A stretch of DNA of 64,000 nt. Origin: Mytilus galloprovincialis (lineage: Eukaryota; Mollusca; Bivalvia; Mytilida; Mytilidae). This document shows, in pieces, positions 23,130 through 35,200 of the stretch (position 1 is its first letter; every line of letters begins with the position of its first letter). The position numbers and the translations under genes were made by a program. Where the stretch lies: positions 76,005,497-76,069,496 of the forward strand of contig NC_134844.1 of NCBI RefSeq assembly GCF_965363235.1. The letters are read 5' to 3'. The notes beneath the pieces are model-generated. The model did no database searches and was not told the origin of the DNA. It worked only from the letters and a program-made list of their open reading frames with translations.

Positions 23130-24640
23130 TTTTTTAGATGAAAATAACCAATCTTCCAACAAAATGACTAAAATGTTTAAAACCAATGCATGAATATCGC
23201 CCAGCAAACATCCATGTAATATTTATTTATTGTAGCATGCTAACATAAGAAATCAGAGCTATTTAAAACGTGTCTCTTGTTAAAATGTTTCTTAGGAGAG
23301 GATCTGTGTTTGCCAAACTTTTAACAATTATTTAAGAGTGCTCAACTAAATAGAAATTTGTATAGTGAAAAAGTCTTCTCTATAATGGTAACAATTATCT
23401 TTGCTGTTTCTGAACACCTCAAATATATGTACACAACTCTTAACATGGGCGATCTAATATTAAACAGAATTTTAATTTAACTAAACAAGTTGTACTATTA
23501 CACCATTGCTCTTGAGGGGATAGATCGCTCACGGCGACTTGAACAGCGCCTCATTATATAGATCAAGATCCGAAATCGGCAGCTTTTAATTATGCGTGTT
23601 ATATTTGTTTATTGCTTTTTTTTCTAGAAACCGGAAACGCTGTTTTTCTCGCTTTTTATTGGTTTACATTTAGTAGTGAGTGCAAGTAAAGGGGTCTCTT
23701 ATAACTTACTATATTGGATGTGCTTTGTTCATTGTTGAATGCCATTAGGCATACGATGTTTTATTGGGGTATACATCTTTATTAGTTCGTCTTTTGATAA
23801 AAGTTGTCTCATTTGTAATCATACCCATTATGTCTGCTATGTTTATATAGACTACACTGCATTGGCTCTGCGATTCCAGTTTCCTTCTGTCGTCGTCAGG
23901 CAAGTATAATATTACATGAACATTCCTTCTGTCATCGTTGATTGAATTTATTTCCAAAAGAAGAATCATGAAATTTATAGTAGGATAAACAAAGAAGATT
24001 AACACATAAATTTTTATTTATATTCAAACCAAATTAAATCAAAATTAAAATCCCGTGTCTACTCTTAAAAAGTTTGCGTACAAGGATCTGACAACACTCC
24101 GTTTTAATTTCTGTCCTGGTAGTTTTTACATCAGCTAATAAAAATTTAAGCTTTCAAATTTTAAAAGTGTGTATTAATCCGACAAATTAAGAGAACCTCA
24201 AAAGATCTTTAAACAGAAAGTAAAATTGAGCGTTTTCAGATCCTTATAAGCAACGTATCGACACATTTTATATGATCTTTAGGGACGGACCATTTAACTT
24301 GCAGAGGGGGAGGCATGCGCACATTTTATTTTTATTTTTGGGAAGTGGCGCGACAAATTATTTTTTTCAAATTTAACATTATTTTTTATGGTAAATATCC
24401 TCTGTCAAAATTTTTTTTCTCCCTTTGCTGGCCAAATTATTTATTTTCTCTATTCAGAATCAACATATTTATTTACGAAAAAAAAAACATTAAATCAATT
24501 TTCAATAAGGCTCTCTATAGACACAATATTAACAACATGAATAAACATAATCTACTACTACGGGTTTTTTTTAACGACCTTGACAAAAGCCCTTGCACGG
24601 TTGATATAAACCAAATCAATCTAGCAATACACAATGATGA
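23130..24640. other. Foldback loop, left part
   Basis: No gene called. Includes a diverged family-A-like tract at about 23713-23840 ('gctttgttcattgttgaatgcc...gttgtctcatttgtaatcatacc'). The open frame at 24315-24644 is Phe/Ile/Lys-rich, has no recognisable domain and is not supported. Confidence 0.45.
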
Positions 24641-26218
24641 ATAATAGTATAAATATTAAATTACATAAACAAATACATGAACAAAACGGATTACATGATA
24701 GTGTTTTGAGTTTTGTTGTTAAAATATATAATGATTTGTAAGTATACTTGAATGACGATACATTTTTTTGATTTTTTGATTTCTTTGGATAGTGAATTCC
24801 ACACCTTTTGACCACTAAAAGAAAAGCTTGGTTTGTATAATTCTGTATTTGATTTTGGAACAATACAATTATCTGAAAATGAGAGTCGAGTACTGTATGA
24901 CTGTTTGCTATTTGTAGTTACAATAAGATTTGACAAGTACTGGGGTACCAATCCATTGTTTTATTCATACATTAATTTGGACTTGTGGTATAATATTCTA
25001 TTACATGTATTTACTGGAATTATTCCAGATTCTTTAAAAAGTTCAACAGATGGTTTTTGAAAATCGTGTTCATTTAAAATAATTCTAGCTTCCCTTTTTT
25101 GTAATTTTAAGCAAACTGTCGATTAAAAATGTGTTACAGTTGCCCCATATTGAACAACAGTAGTCAAAATTTGGAAGAATGTATGCATTATAAAATAAAA
25201 TTCTTGCATTATGATTTAAATATTTCTTGATCCTTTTTAGTAGAGCTAAAGGAAGAATTTACCTTAAAGTTTTTAATAACATATTTGATATGATCAAACC
25301 AAGACAGAGTTGCGTCCACAAAAATACCAAGGACTTGTTCACGCTGACTTTCATTAATATATTGATTATTAATGAAGATATTAAAAGGTTCATTACACAT
25401 GACAGAAAGTTTGTGTTTTGAACATAAACACATTTTCTTTGTTTTGGATACATTGATTAACATTTTGTTTTCATCACACCAATGAGAAATATTTTCCAAC
25501 ACAGTATTTAGTGTCTTGCTATACAACTTTTGTTTTTACCAGTAACAGAAATAGTACTATCATCAGCCAAAAGATCACTGTTATGATTTGGATTACACAA
25601 AGGCAAAAAATTAATGAATAATAAGAATAATATGGGACCTTAAACGAACCCTTGAGGTACACCTGTTTTTACTTTTAATACACCTGAAAAAGTATTTGAA
25701 ATGTATACAACCTGCTGTCTAGCAGTTAGATATGAAGTAAGCCAGTGCAGTGAAGAATAAGAAAATCTGTATTTTTGTAATTTCTGGAGGAGCAGTTTAT
25801 GATGAAGAACATCAGAAGCTTTACAAAGATCCAGAAATACTGCTCCTACTAATTCGCCTTCATCAATTGCTTTTAACCATTTATCTAACAAAGTTGTCAT
25901 GGCAGTTTGACAGGAATGGTTCGAACGAAAACCTGATTGCAGGACATACAACAGATTATATGTGTTCGTATAGTTCATTAAATAAGTTTTTACGTGTCTC
26001 TCAAGTATTTTAGATACTAATTGTAAAAATGCAATTGGTCTGTAATTAAATACATCATTTTTTAACATTTATTTTCAAAAACTGGTATGACTTTAGCTAG
26101 TTTGAATAATGATGGATAAACTGATTTTTTAATGCTTGAATTAAAAATTTGACATAAGGGAACTGAAATAAGATGAGAAGTAATTTTTAAAAACTTTGCA
26201 CTGATATTATCAAGACTG
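24640..26218 (-). pseudogene. Non-LTR retrotransposon reverse transcriptase, decayed
   Basis: Read from 26218 leftward, pieces in different frames match the LINE RT order: 'FKLAKVIPVF', 'NYRPIA', 'QSGFRSNHSC', an altered 'DLCKASDVLHH' (normally D..KAFD), 'GVPQG', then LADD near 25570-25545, followed by C-terminal RT/thumb-like sequence to about 24690. Frameshifts (for example near 26050 and 25530) and an in-frame stop just after GVPQGFV show it is dead. It is 5'-truncated and no endonuclease is present. It was carried inside, or inserted into, the loop of the foldback element. Clade is Jockey/CR1-like, uncertain. Confidence 0.85.
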
Positions 26219-26228
26219 CTTTTATTAC

Positions 26229-29200
26229 ATTACAGATGCCTGTTTCCGTTCGATTCCGTTAAATACCAATTCCTCAGAGCAATTGGTATTTTGCGGAACG
26301 GAACGGAAATCAGATTCAACTTAATCGCTGTTTCTAATCATCTTCGGAAGGCCCCTTTTTTAATTTATAATTACCAATGGAAGTAGAAATACCTTCTGTC
26401 TAACCTGTCTTTGTGTTATTTTTTATACGTCCGTCAATTTTGACGGGACGTATTATGGTATACAAATGTCCAGTATCCGTCCGTCCGTCCGTCTGTCCGG
26501 TGTAAGCATGTCGCACCGTAACTTGAGAACGACTTATCCAAATTTCATGAAACTTAACATAGTTGTTTCTTATGATGGTAAAATGATCTGTATACTTTTT
26601 TGTGAAAATAAGATTACAACTTTTTGAGTTACGGCACTTTGTAACTAAAACAGGGGTGTGTTTTTTTCACATGTCGCACCGTATCTCAAAAACGATTCTT
26701 GATTATGGCTTAAAACTTTAAATACTTCTTAGTTATATTAATCTTAATATCTGTATACTTTTTGGTGATGATTCAAAATTTCATTTTTGAGTTATTGAGT
26801 ATTTTGTAAAAAAAAAAGGGGGGGGGGTTTACATGTCGCACCATATCTCAAAAACGATTTATGATTATTGCTTAAAACTTTACACACTTCTTTGTTATAT
26901 TAATCTAAAGATCTGTATACTTTTTGGTGATGATTCATTTTTATATTTTCGAGTTATTGAGTTTTTTGTAAAAAAAAAGAGGTTTTTTTCACATGTTGCG
27001 CTGTATCTCTATTGCTTAAAACTTAACAGGCTAATGTTGCGTCGGGTTTCCAAATACATCTTGTACAATCTTCCTATTGAGCGGGAATAAGGAATGAGTC
27101 AGGATATACTAAGCATGACATCCTGTACAACCCTGTGTTATTCAAAAAAGATTTATGTTTTTTCACAAGACGACGGGCGTATCGTGCGCTGTTTTTAAAA
27201 TATAATTACCCATGGAAGGAGAAAAACTTTTTTTGTAACCTGCCTTTGTCTCGGCCTTTGTGTTAAATTTTTTATTATTGATCAAGTCGAAAATGCTATC
27301 TAAAACACATACCACTCATGCAAAAAGAGGTGTCAGACAATTTTTTTTATCATACTGCTTTAATTACATTAAAGATGTCTGTTTCCGTTTTTTCCGTTAA
27401 ATACCAATTCCTCAGAGCAATTGGTACTTTGCGGAACGGAACGGAACGGAAAAATAAATTAAAAAGTTTACATCAGATTCAACTTGATCACTGTCTCTAA
27501 TCATCGTCGGAACGGGCTTTTGAAGGCCTCTTTTTTAAAATATAATTACCGATGGAAGGAGAAAGACTTTTTTGTGTAACCTGCCTTTGTGTTAAATTTT
27601 TTATTATTGATCAAGTCGAAAATGCTATCTAAAACACATACCACTCATGCAAAAAGGGGTGTCAGACAATTTTTTTTTATCATACTGCTTTAATTACATT
27701 AAAGATGTCTGTTTCCGTTTTTTCCGTTAAATACCAATTGCATATGGAAGGAGAAAGACTTTTTGTGTAACCTGCCTTTGTGTTACATTTTTTTATTATT
27801 GATCAAGTCGAAAATGCTATCTAAAACACATACCACTCATGCAAAAAGAGGTGTCAGACAATTTTTTTTTTATCATACTGCTTTAATTACATTAAAAATG
27901 TCTGTTTCCGTTTTTTCCGTTAAATACCAATTCCTCAGAGCAATTGGTACTTTGCGGAACGGAACGGAACGGAAAAATAAATTAAAAAGTTTACATCAGA
28001 TTCAACTTGATCACTGTCTCTAATCATCGTCGGAACGGGCTGTTGAAGGCCCTGTTTTTAAAATATAATTACCCATGGAAGGAGAAAGACTTTTTGTGTA
28101 ACCTGCCTTTGTGTTAAATTTTTTATTATTGATCAAGTCGAAAATGCTATCTAAAACACATACCACTCATGCAAAAAGAGGTGTCAGACAATTTTTTTTT
28201 ATCATACTGCTTTAATTACATTAAAGATGTCTGTTTCCGTTTTTTCCGTTAAATACCAATTGCAGATGGAAGGAGAAAGACTTTTTGTGTAACCTGCCTT
28301 TGTGTTACATTTTTTATTATTGATCAAGTCGAAAATGCTATCTAAAACACATACCACTCATGCAAAAAGAGGTGTCAGACAATTTTTTTTTTATCATACT
28401 GCTTTAATTACATTAAAAATGTCTGTTTCCGTTTTTTCCGTTAAATACCAATTCCTCAGAGCAATTGGTACTTTGCGGAACGGAACGGAACGGATAAATA
28501 AATTAAAAAGTTTACATCAGATTCAACTTGATCACTGTCTCTAATCATCGTCGGAACGGGCTGTTGAAGGCCCTGTTTTTAAAATATAATTACCCATGGA
28601 AGGAGAAAGACTTTTTGTGTAACCTGCCTTTGTGTTAAATTTTTTATTATTGATCAAGTCGAAAATGCTATCTAAAACACATACCACTCATGCAAAAAGA
28701 GGTGTCAGACAATTTTTTTTATCATACTGCTTTAATTACATTAAAGATGTCTGTTTCCGTTTTTTCCGTTAAATACCAATTCCTCAGAGCAATTGGTACT
28801 TTGCGGAACGGAACGGAACGGAAAAATAAATTAAAAAGTTTACATCAGATTCAACTTGATCACTGTCTCTAATCATCGTCGGAACGGGCTGTTGAAGGCC
28901 TCTTTTTTGAAATATAATTACCGATGGAAGGAGAAAGACTTTTTGTGTAACCTGCCTTTGTGTTAAATTTTTTATTATTGATCAAGTCGAAAATGCTATC
29001 TAAAACACATACCATTCATGCAAAAAGAGGTGTCAGACAATTTTTTTTTTATCATACTGCTTTAATTACATTAAAGATGTCTGTTTCCGTTTTTTCCGTT
29101 AAATACCAATTCCTCAGAGCAATTGGTACTTTGCGGAACGGAACGGAACGGAAAAATAAGTTAAAAAGTTTACATCAGATTCAACTTGATCACTGTCTCT

Positions 29201-29490
29201 AATCATCGTCGGAACGGGCTGTTGAAGGCCTCTTTTTTAAAATATAATTACCGATGGAAGGAGAAAGACTTTTGTGTAACCTGCCTTTGTGTTAAATTTT
29301 TTATTATTGATCAAGTCGAAAATGCTATCTAAAACACATACCACTCATGCAAAAAGAGGTGTCAGACAATTTGTTTTTATCATACTGCTTTAATTACATT
29401 AAAGATGTCTGTTTCCGTTTTTTTCCGTTAAATACCAATTCCTCAGAGCAATTGGTACTTTGCGGAACGGAACGGAACGGAAAAATAAAT
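26229..29490 (-). repeat. Foldback element, right inner tandem array with higher-order pattern
   Basis: Inverse-orientation counterpart of 21821-23129. GGAAC runs ending units occur at about 26297 (diverged unit), 27435, 27956, 28477, 28805, 29135 and 29464. Between 27540 and 28590 a short unit, joined at 'aaataccaattgca.atggaa', alternates with a full unit twice, giving a roughly 521-bp higher-order repeat. A foreign repeat interrupts at 26425-27190. Confidence 0.8.
26425..27190 (+). repeat. Dispersed repeat family F (GTCCGTCCG...), inserted in the foldback right arm
   Basis: Begins 'tacgtccgtcaattttgacg' and ends 'gacgacgggcgtatcgtgcg'. Internally, three related blocks start 'cacatgtcgcaccgtat/catatctcaaaaacgatt' (about 26665, 26830, 26990), i.e. 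roughly 165-bp tandem subrepeats. It resembles a family common in bivalves; no coding capacity. Confidence 0.65.
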
Positions 29491-29859
29491 TAAAAAGTTT
29501 AAATCAGATTCATTTTGATCACTGTCTCTAATCAAGGACGACGTGAGGTCAGTCTAGATATCATAATGCATGACTTGCAAATGCGTTAATTTCATGATAA
29601 TTTATCAGGACAATCCGACATATTCATCTACAGAATATTTTCCGATGTTATACATTATTACACATTTCACCTGTGAAGATGAGATTAAGTATACATTTGT
29701 GTTATTTGTATATGGAAAACCGTAAAACACAGAAATTTTAAAGTTTGTTTTGTTTTAAAGATTTTTCGAAATTTTGATAAATGCCCCCTTTGGATACCTT
29801 AAATGAAATTCTTTTCCGTTCCGTTCCGTTCCGTTCCGTTCCGTAAAGTACCAATAGCC
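29491..29859 (-). repeat. Foldback element, right outer inverted repeat
   Basis: Inverse of 21442-21820. Ends with a CCGTTCC run and CCGTAAAGTACCAATAGCC at the boundary. Confidence 0.85.
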
Positions 29860-29867
29860 ACGATTCG

Positions 29868-30317
29868 ACAATGAACCAAGACCAGGCACACCTGTATTGC
29901 TAGATATTGGATATGTTTTGTTTTTGTTTTGTTCAAATAAAACATATACTTAAAGCCTAAAAAACAATCCATCTTAAATTTACTTTCGTCGGTCATCTTT
30001 GCTTTACACTGAAAAAGAATTTATGAACTGCAAAGTCATGTCCATTCTGGTGGATAGTTGTCTCATTGTCAAATATATCATAACTACCAACTTGTGTATA
30101 AACTAGAAAAAAACATTGCGAGCGCGGCTTGATGACTACCTGAAATGCTTATGGTGAAACATAACATGGGTCTGTTGTTTTTCAAACTGTTTGTATACAC
30201 TGATGTATAATGAAGTGAGGAATAACTCAGAGAAGAAGAAGATAATAGTCATACTTTTGATCTGAGTTAACTATTTGAAACATCATTCGAGTCAGCTAAG
30301 AGGTATTTTTGAAAAAT
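29868..30317. other. Intron 2 right part, no exon seen
   Basis: Contains a short diverged piece related to family A near 30040-30075 ('gtggatagttgtctcattg'). Nothing coding recognised. Confidence 0.45.
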
Positions 30318-30470
30318 TAATTCTGTTTTGTCTTTATGTTTGTGTATGTGTTGCTTTGTTTGAATGTAATATATTGTACCTTGTTTTGTGGAGAGGGCTT
30401 ACATAGGCTATGCCTGTTGCCCAATCCAACTCAATTTATTTGAATAAAATATTGTTTAAACTAGAGAAGA
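30318..30470 (+). repeat. LINE 3'-end-like dispersed repeat
   Basis: The block 'gagagggcttacataggcta' followed by 'tgcctgttgcccaatcc' and ending 'aataaaatattg' looks like the 3' tail of a non-LTR element. Assigned from familiarity with such tails, not from a search. Confidence 0.4.
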
Positions 30471-30797
30471 AGAAGACAATCTAGAACACTGATGATTAAA
30501 ACATTTCTCACTGGTGCTAGTTTGTAGTATTTTTTTTTTCTTCGAAAAATTTAATTGTAAAGATAGATTTAAATGTATATAAATACTATGAATTGCATGC
30601 ACCCAACTCTTGTCAACGACATCCCGACTGTGAGATCCCCCATGTGTAGTCATTGTCGTTAAACACCCCTGTAGTCAATGCATCTGTTTGATTGAGCTTT
30701 AATTTTGTTTGTCTGTTTCTTTTTGAATATTCAAGGAATCTATAGGAATAAAAAAAATAATAACATTTTTGTCTTAAAACTGTTTTTCTATTTGCAG

Positions 30798-30926
30798 GAA
30801 CTGGCGACGGTACGAACAAGAAGTTCCGGCAGTAAACTTGGACTAATTTTCTTCTTTGTGTTATCTCTTGTTATTGTTGGAGGTTTTGTAGCTCTTGTCT
30901 TTTATGTTATCTCGTCCCGTAGTTGA
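30798..30926 (+). CDS. Tail-anchored proline-rich protein, exon 3 (membrane anchor)
   Basis: A polypyrimidine tract and acceptor (tttttctatttgcag) precede 42 codons and a TGA. The exon encodes a basic segment (VRTRSSGSK), a hydrophobic helix of about 24 residues beginning LGLIFFFVLSLVIVGGF, and a four-residue polar tail SSRS. The phase is 0, matching exon 2. A BEL/Pao element begins 98 nt after the stop, so the 3'UTR is interrupted; an AATAAA lies beyond the element at 42071. Confidence 0.8.
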   Translation, partial: ELATVRTRSSGSKLGLIFFFVLSLVIVGGFVALVFYVISSRS

Positions 30927-31024
30927 TTTAAAAAAAAAAAAAAAACCATGTATTGTTTTTTGTTTTTTGTTTTATTTTTCATGAAAATATGAAACACTGC
31001 ATATATTTGTTTTCTCTCTACAGA

Positions 31025-31915
31025 TGTAGTGTTCTGGGGTTCTATAGCTATATATGAAAGCCTAATGTTCTATAAATGTTCTTTATTTCCATACAATACA
31101 TACTTCCCAGGGGAAGGTAGAAAGCTGAAATTAATAAAATGTTCCTATTACAATATGTCTTAGTATTATAATAAACAAAAATACACAAATTAGGTAAGTA
31201 TCAGGTAAGTACACATGCACTAACAGTATATGAAAACACACACCTAAATCAATCAATCAGTCAAAAGCTCACACATCTAAATCCTAGTTAAACACTTGCA
31301 AAGTGTCCTATAAAACCTGTGCCTATAAATATGTTACATGCTTATATATGCATGCCTAAACCATGACTACAAACTAGCACATAAGCATTCCTAAGGTGTA
31401 AATATACATAACCAACAATTCCCAATGTGTAAGTTTGCCTATCACTACATGTAAGAAAAGATAATGGTTGGTAACCTAGACAGAGAATTTTACTTTGTGT
31501 GTGTAATAAAATAAATGCAAAACACCTAAAAAATATATATGTCTATGAAGGTAAGTATTTAAAATACTTTTATATAGGTTTACAAAGTGTGTATTGCCTG
31601 GACCAAGTTAGAAATTCAGTTCGTATGAACCAAAAAATAGAACCTTTATTAACGGGTTGAAAACACAAAAATGTATACCTTGCACTATTTGTGCATACTT
31701 CTTATACAAAATAAAAATATAATCAGGCAGGGAAATAAACTTACTCTGTGGGGGACTTCTATTATTCTAATTTTGTTTTGATTGCACTGAAAACGTGTTC
31801 TATGGCTGAATTTTGAGAGCTATTAAGGAAAGGGGATGGGAACTACCCTAAAATGCGTTTACTCTAAACCTGTACAAAGAAGGATAACTCTATACCAAAA
31901 AAGTGAAACATCACA
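31025..31915 (-). repeat. BEL/Pao 3' LTR
   Basis: 891 bp, bounded by TG...CA on the element's strand. It matches the split 5' LTR almost base for base. The polypurine tract adjoins its right edge. Confidence 0.92.
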
Positions 31916-31925
31916 TTCCCCGCCT
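31916..31925 (-). promoter_or_regulatory. BEL/Pao polypurine tract
   Basis: The minus strand reads AGGCGGGGAA directly before the 3' LTR start (TGTGATG). Position and composition are as expected for the plus-strand primer of an LTR retroelement. Confidence 0.7.
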
Positions 31926-32051
31926 GATTTTGACATAAAAAATCACTACATTTAAAAAGAAACAAACAAATTCAAACCAGAATTTTTACAATTGCCTGAT
32001 AATAAATGATTTCAACATCCTTATAATTGTTCATTCATTCACAAACTGATT

Positions 32052-32579
32052 CTAATCAGAAAATAAGTACACAAGTTTAGAAATCGGACGAATGTAAGTT
32101 GTTGGTTCGCCATTCTTGATGACACGTACTAATGCTTTACGAACCAAACCATCTGAACTCGGATAAACTTCAACTATAGTTCCTGTTAACCACTGATTCC
32201 TATGCAGAGTATCATCAATCATGAGCACAATATCATCCTTACATAGATTGCGGCTTTCAACTTCCCACTTTTTCCTGAGTTGAAGATTGTGTAAATATTC
32301 TGTTTTCCACCTTTTCCAAAACTGATTGGCTAATACTTGCACTTGTTTCCATTGAGCTTTATAAGTATCTTTAAGTGATAAATCTGGAATATATTCCGTA
32401 TCATTGTCTGTTTTGTGAGTGAGAAGGACATTCGGCGATAACACATGAGGTGACTCTGGATCACTAGATACTACAGTTATTGGTCTGTTGTTCACAATAC
32501 AACATACTTCCGCCATTAAAGTGCATAGAATTTCATGTGTAAGTTGTTTACCTTTTATATCGCACAACATTGAATTCAA
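32052..32579 (-). pseudogene. BEL/Pao integrase C-terminal region
   Basis: In the same frame as the preceding pol segment but separated from it by an in-frame TGA at 32588-32586. About 175 codons: the end of the integrase core ('EVCCIVNNRPITV', 'SPNVLLTHK') and the C-terminal domain ('QFWKRWKTEYL', 'GDIV'-like 'DDIVLMIDD', 'W.TGTIVEVYPSSDG..RKALVR'), typical of the last domain of BEL/Pao polyproteins. Ends in a stop at 32052, about 136 bp before the 3' LTR. Confidence 0.88.
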
Positions 32580-32585
32580 GATCTT

Positions 32586-35150
32586 TCAAGCTAGTCCTAT
32601 CATACGCTCCCAAGCACCGCTCATATTGGAGGCGTGTGGTGGGTTAAATTTCCATATGGTTCCATTGTTTTGGAGATAATCTTTAATTGGTTGGTCTTCA
32701 ACGTTGAAACTTGTAATGTCTAGTTCATTAATAGCTCCAATGAAATTTGTACCTTGATCTGATCGGAATTCCTTGACTGGTCCTCGAAGAGCTGTAAATC
32801 TGCCCAACGCATTGATAAAGGAAGATGAAGTCATCTCCTCAACCACTTCTATGTGTATTGCTCGAGTTACTAGACAGGAAAACATAATCGCCCATCGCTT
32901 TGTATTGGCTGAACCTCCACGTGTGCGTCTTGTTAAGATGGACCAAGGACCAAAGGTGTCCACGCCCACATAGGTAAATGGAGGGCTTGGTGTGAGACGG
33001 TCAGAAGGGAGATCAGCCATCTTCTGTTGTTCGGCACTTCCTCGCAATTTACGACATTTTATACAGTTGTGTAGGATGGAATTAATGAGCCGTTTACCTC
33101 CAGTCAACCATATTTCTCTCGAACGAATTGCTCCCTCAGTAAAATGTCTTCCCATGTGCTGAACAGCATTGTGACAGTGCTTGACTATTAATGTAGCAAT
33201 GTAGCTTTTACCTGGTATAATTACAGGCATTTTTTCACAACTTTCTATGTCTGAGTTTTTAAGTCTTCCTCCTACTCGAAGTAATCCATCGGAGTCTAAT
33301 ACTGGTGAAAGTGCAATTAAACTACTGTTCTTTTGTAAAGGTTTACTTTGCTTCAAGCAGTCTATCTCATTATAGTATGTGTCTTGTTGTACCTCCTTTA
33401 TAATCAACTTCTCAGACTCCTTCATAAAGGTGACGCAAGACTTACTGTTCTTTTCATCAGTCGCATCTTTGTGCCACATTGAAGCTTTTCGTTTAAGAAA
33501 TGCGATACCTCTGACAAGACTTGTCCATGTTGAAAAATGTTCAAATAAACTTATGTCTACACCTGATGACTTAACAAATGTCTTTTTTACTTCTACTAAT
33601 GGTCTGACTTCTTTGTCGACTTCTGGTTCTATGACTTCAAACAGTGTGCTACCTGATAAATTCTGGGACTCAAAAAAGGTGTTTGGACCTTTTAACCATT
33701 CTGATTGTCTTAGACTGTTAACTTCCAATGGTCTTGTACCATGATCTGCTGGATTGTAGCTTGTTGGCACATAGTTCCATTGTAATTTTGTAGAAACCTT
33801 CAGAATTCGGTCAACTCGATTGCTGACATACACGTAAAATCGCCTAGTCTCATTATATAGATAACCTAGGACCACTTGACTGTCTGTATAAAAGTATGTG
33901 GCAGATGAAGGTATCTCAAGAGTCTTTTGAATGAAAGACGCAAGTTCTGTTGCTAGAACGGCTGCACACAACTCAAGTCTGGGTATGGTGTGACCATGGT
34001 TAGGTGCTAATTTTGATTTTCCTAATACGAATCCCAACTGAGAATGTCCATTGTCATTGAATGTGCGAATGTAAGCTACTGAGGCTATAGCATCTTTGGA
34101 TGCATCTGAAAAGATGTGGAGTTCACATTTTGAACAGTCGCCTAAAGATGTTTCAGTGAAAGATCTTCGGATTTCTAATGTTTCTAAGTCCTTTAATGAT
34201 TGATTCCAGACCTGCCAATCATTCATCAAATATTCTGGTAATGGATCATCCCATTCTACACTTGCGTTCTGTAAAGCTTGTCTCATTATCAGTCTCCCTC
34301 CTAGGATTACAGGCGCTACAAAACCTATAGGGTAAAAAATTCCATTTATGACTGAGAGTACTCCTCTTTTTGTGTAAGGTTTCTCATCTGCTGATAGCTG
34401 ATATGTGAATATGTCTCGAATGACGTCCCAGCTTAAGCCTAAACTACGCTGTAAACAAGATGCGTCAGAATCAAAGTCTATTTCTGTAATATTCTTTGCT
34501 AAGTCTTTTTGTGGAAAGCTAGAAAGCACTTTGTTACTATTCGATATGATTTTGTGTAACCGAATATTACCACCCGTCATTAGTCTATCCTGTGTTCTTT
34601 TAATAAGACTAGCAATGTCTTTTTCACTGTCACTAGAAAGAAGTCCATCATCAACATAGAAGTGTTCTTTCACATATTTACATACGTTGTCACACTGTTC
34701 TTCTCCTTCATGATTACAAACCGCCTTTCGTAAACAATAATTTGCAACTGATGGAGACGGAGAGTTTCCGAACACATGGACTCGCATCCTATACTCTACA
34801 AGTGGCATTTCAATGTCATTGTCCTTAAACCAAATAAATCTGAGAAAGTTTCTGTGATTCTCTTGAACTTCAAAGTTAAAAAACATTTGCTCCACATCAG
34901 CAATAGCTGCAAACTGACCTATTCTGAACTTTGATAATACACTAACTAGATTGTTTGTTAAGTCTGGTCCTTTAAGCAGTATGTCATTTAGACAAATCCC
35001 ATGGTACTTAGCCGACGAATCAAATACTACTCTTATTTTAGATAGTTTCTTAGCATGGTAGACTCCAAAAATGGGCAAATACCATACTTCTTCTCCATCC
35101 TTGATAGGGGGTGCCAATTCTGCATGGTTGTTCTTAAGTATCTTTTCCAT
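32586..35150 (-). pseudogene. BEL/Pao pol: reverse transcriptase, RNase H, integrase
   Basis: 854 codons. RT spans residues about 30-260 with the catalytic YVDD at 165-168. RNase H follows (FSDASKD near 346, TDSQVV near 424). The integrase zinc-binding HHCC region (HMGRHF...HNCIKCR) and DDE core (VDTFG, RSDQGTNF, WERMIG) come last. Catalytic residues look present. The frame is separated from the upstream gag-protease segment by a frameshift near 35200-35240 and ends at a premature TGA inside the integrase core, just after WERMIG. The product as encoded would lack the integrase C-terminus. Confidence 0.93.
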
Positions 35151-35200
35151 GAACTGAAGAAAATCCTCTAACTTTTTCGGGTCCCTCTTTAGACTCCTTC

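Larger units (their letters stand above)
21442..29859. mobile_element. 8.4-kb foldback transposon with tandem-array arms and 8-bp duplication
   Basis: The ends are GGCTATTGGTACTTTACGG and its inverse, and ACGATTCG flanks both ends exactly (21434-21441 and 29860-29867). Each arm has an outer domain of about 380 bp, nearly identical between arms, that opens with (GGAAC)n and then unique sequence. Inward lies an array of about 328-bp units (four in the left arm, six or more in the right). Unit boundaries carry internal copies of the terminal sequence. The loop (about 23130-26228) contains a LINE pseudogene, and the right arm is invaded by another repeat at 26425-27190. No transposase gene was seen. 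Modular inverted arms with 8-bp duplications resemble foldback/TU-type elements; that assignment is inference. Confidence 0.85.

Noticed and set aside
24315..24644. 109-codon plus-strand frame in the foldback loop
   Set aside because: Phe/Ile/Lys/Asn composition expected from AT-rich DNA, partly antisense to the LINE pseudogene's 3' region.
22432..29202. Recurring 60-86-residue frames in the foldback units (e.g. SVSVFSVKYQFLRAIGTLRN)
   Set aside because: They are translations of the repeat unit. T-run length changes between units shift the frame and start, and the frame runs through the palindrome and GGAAC array.
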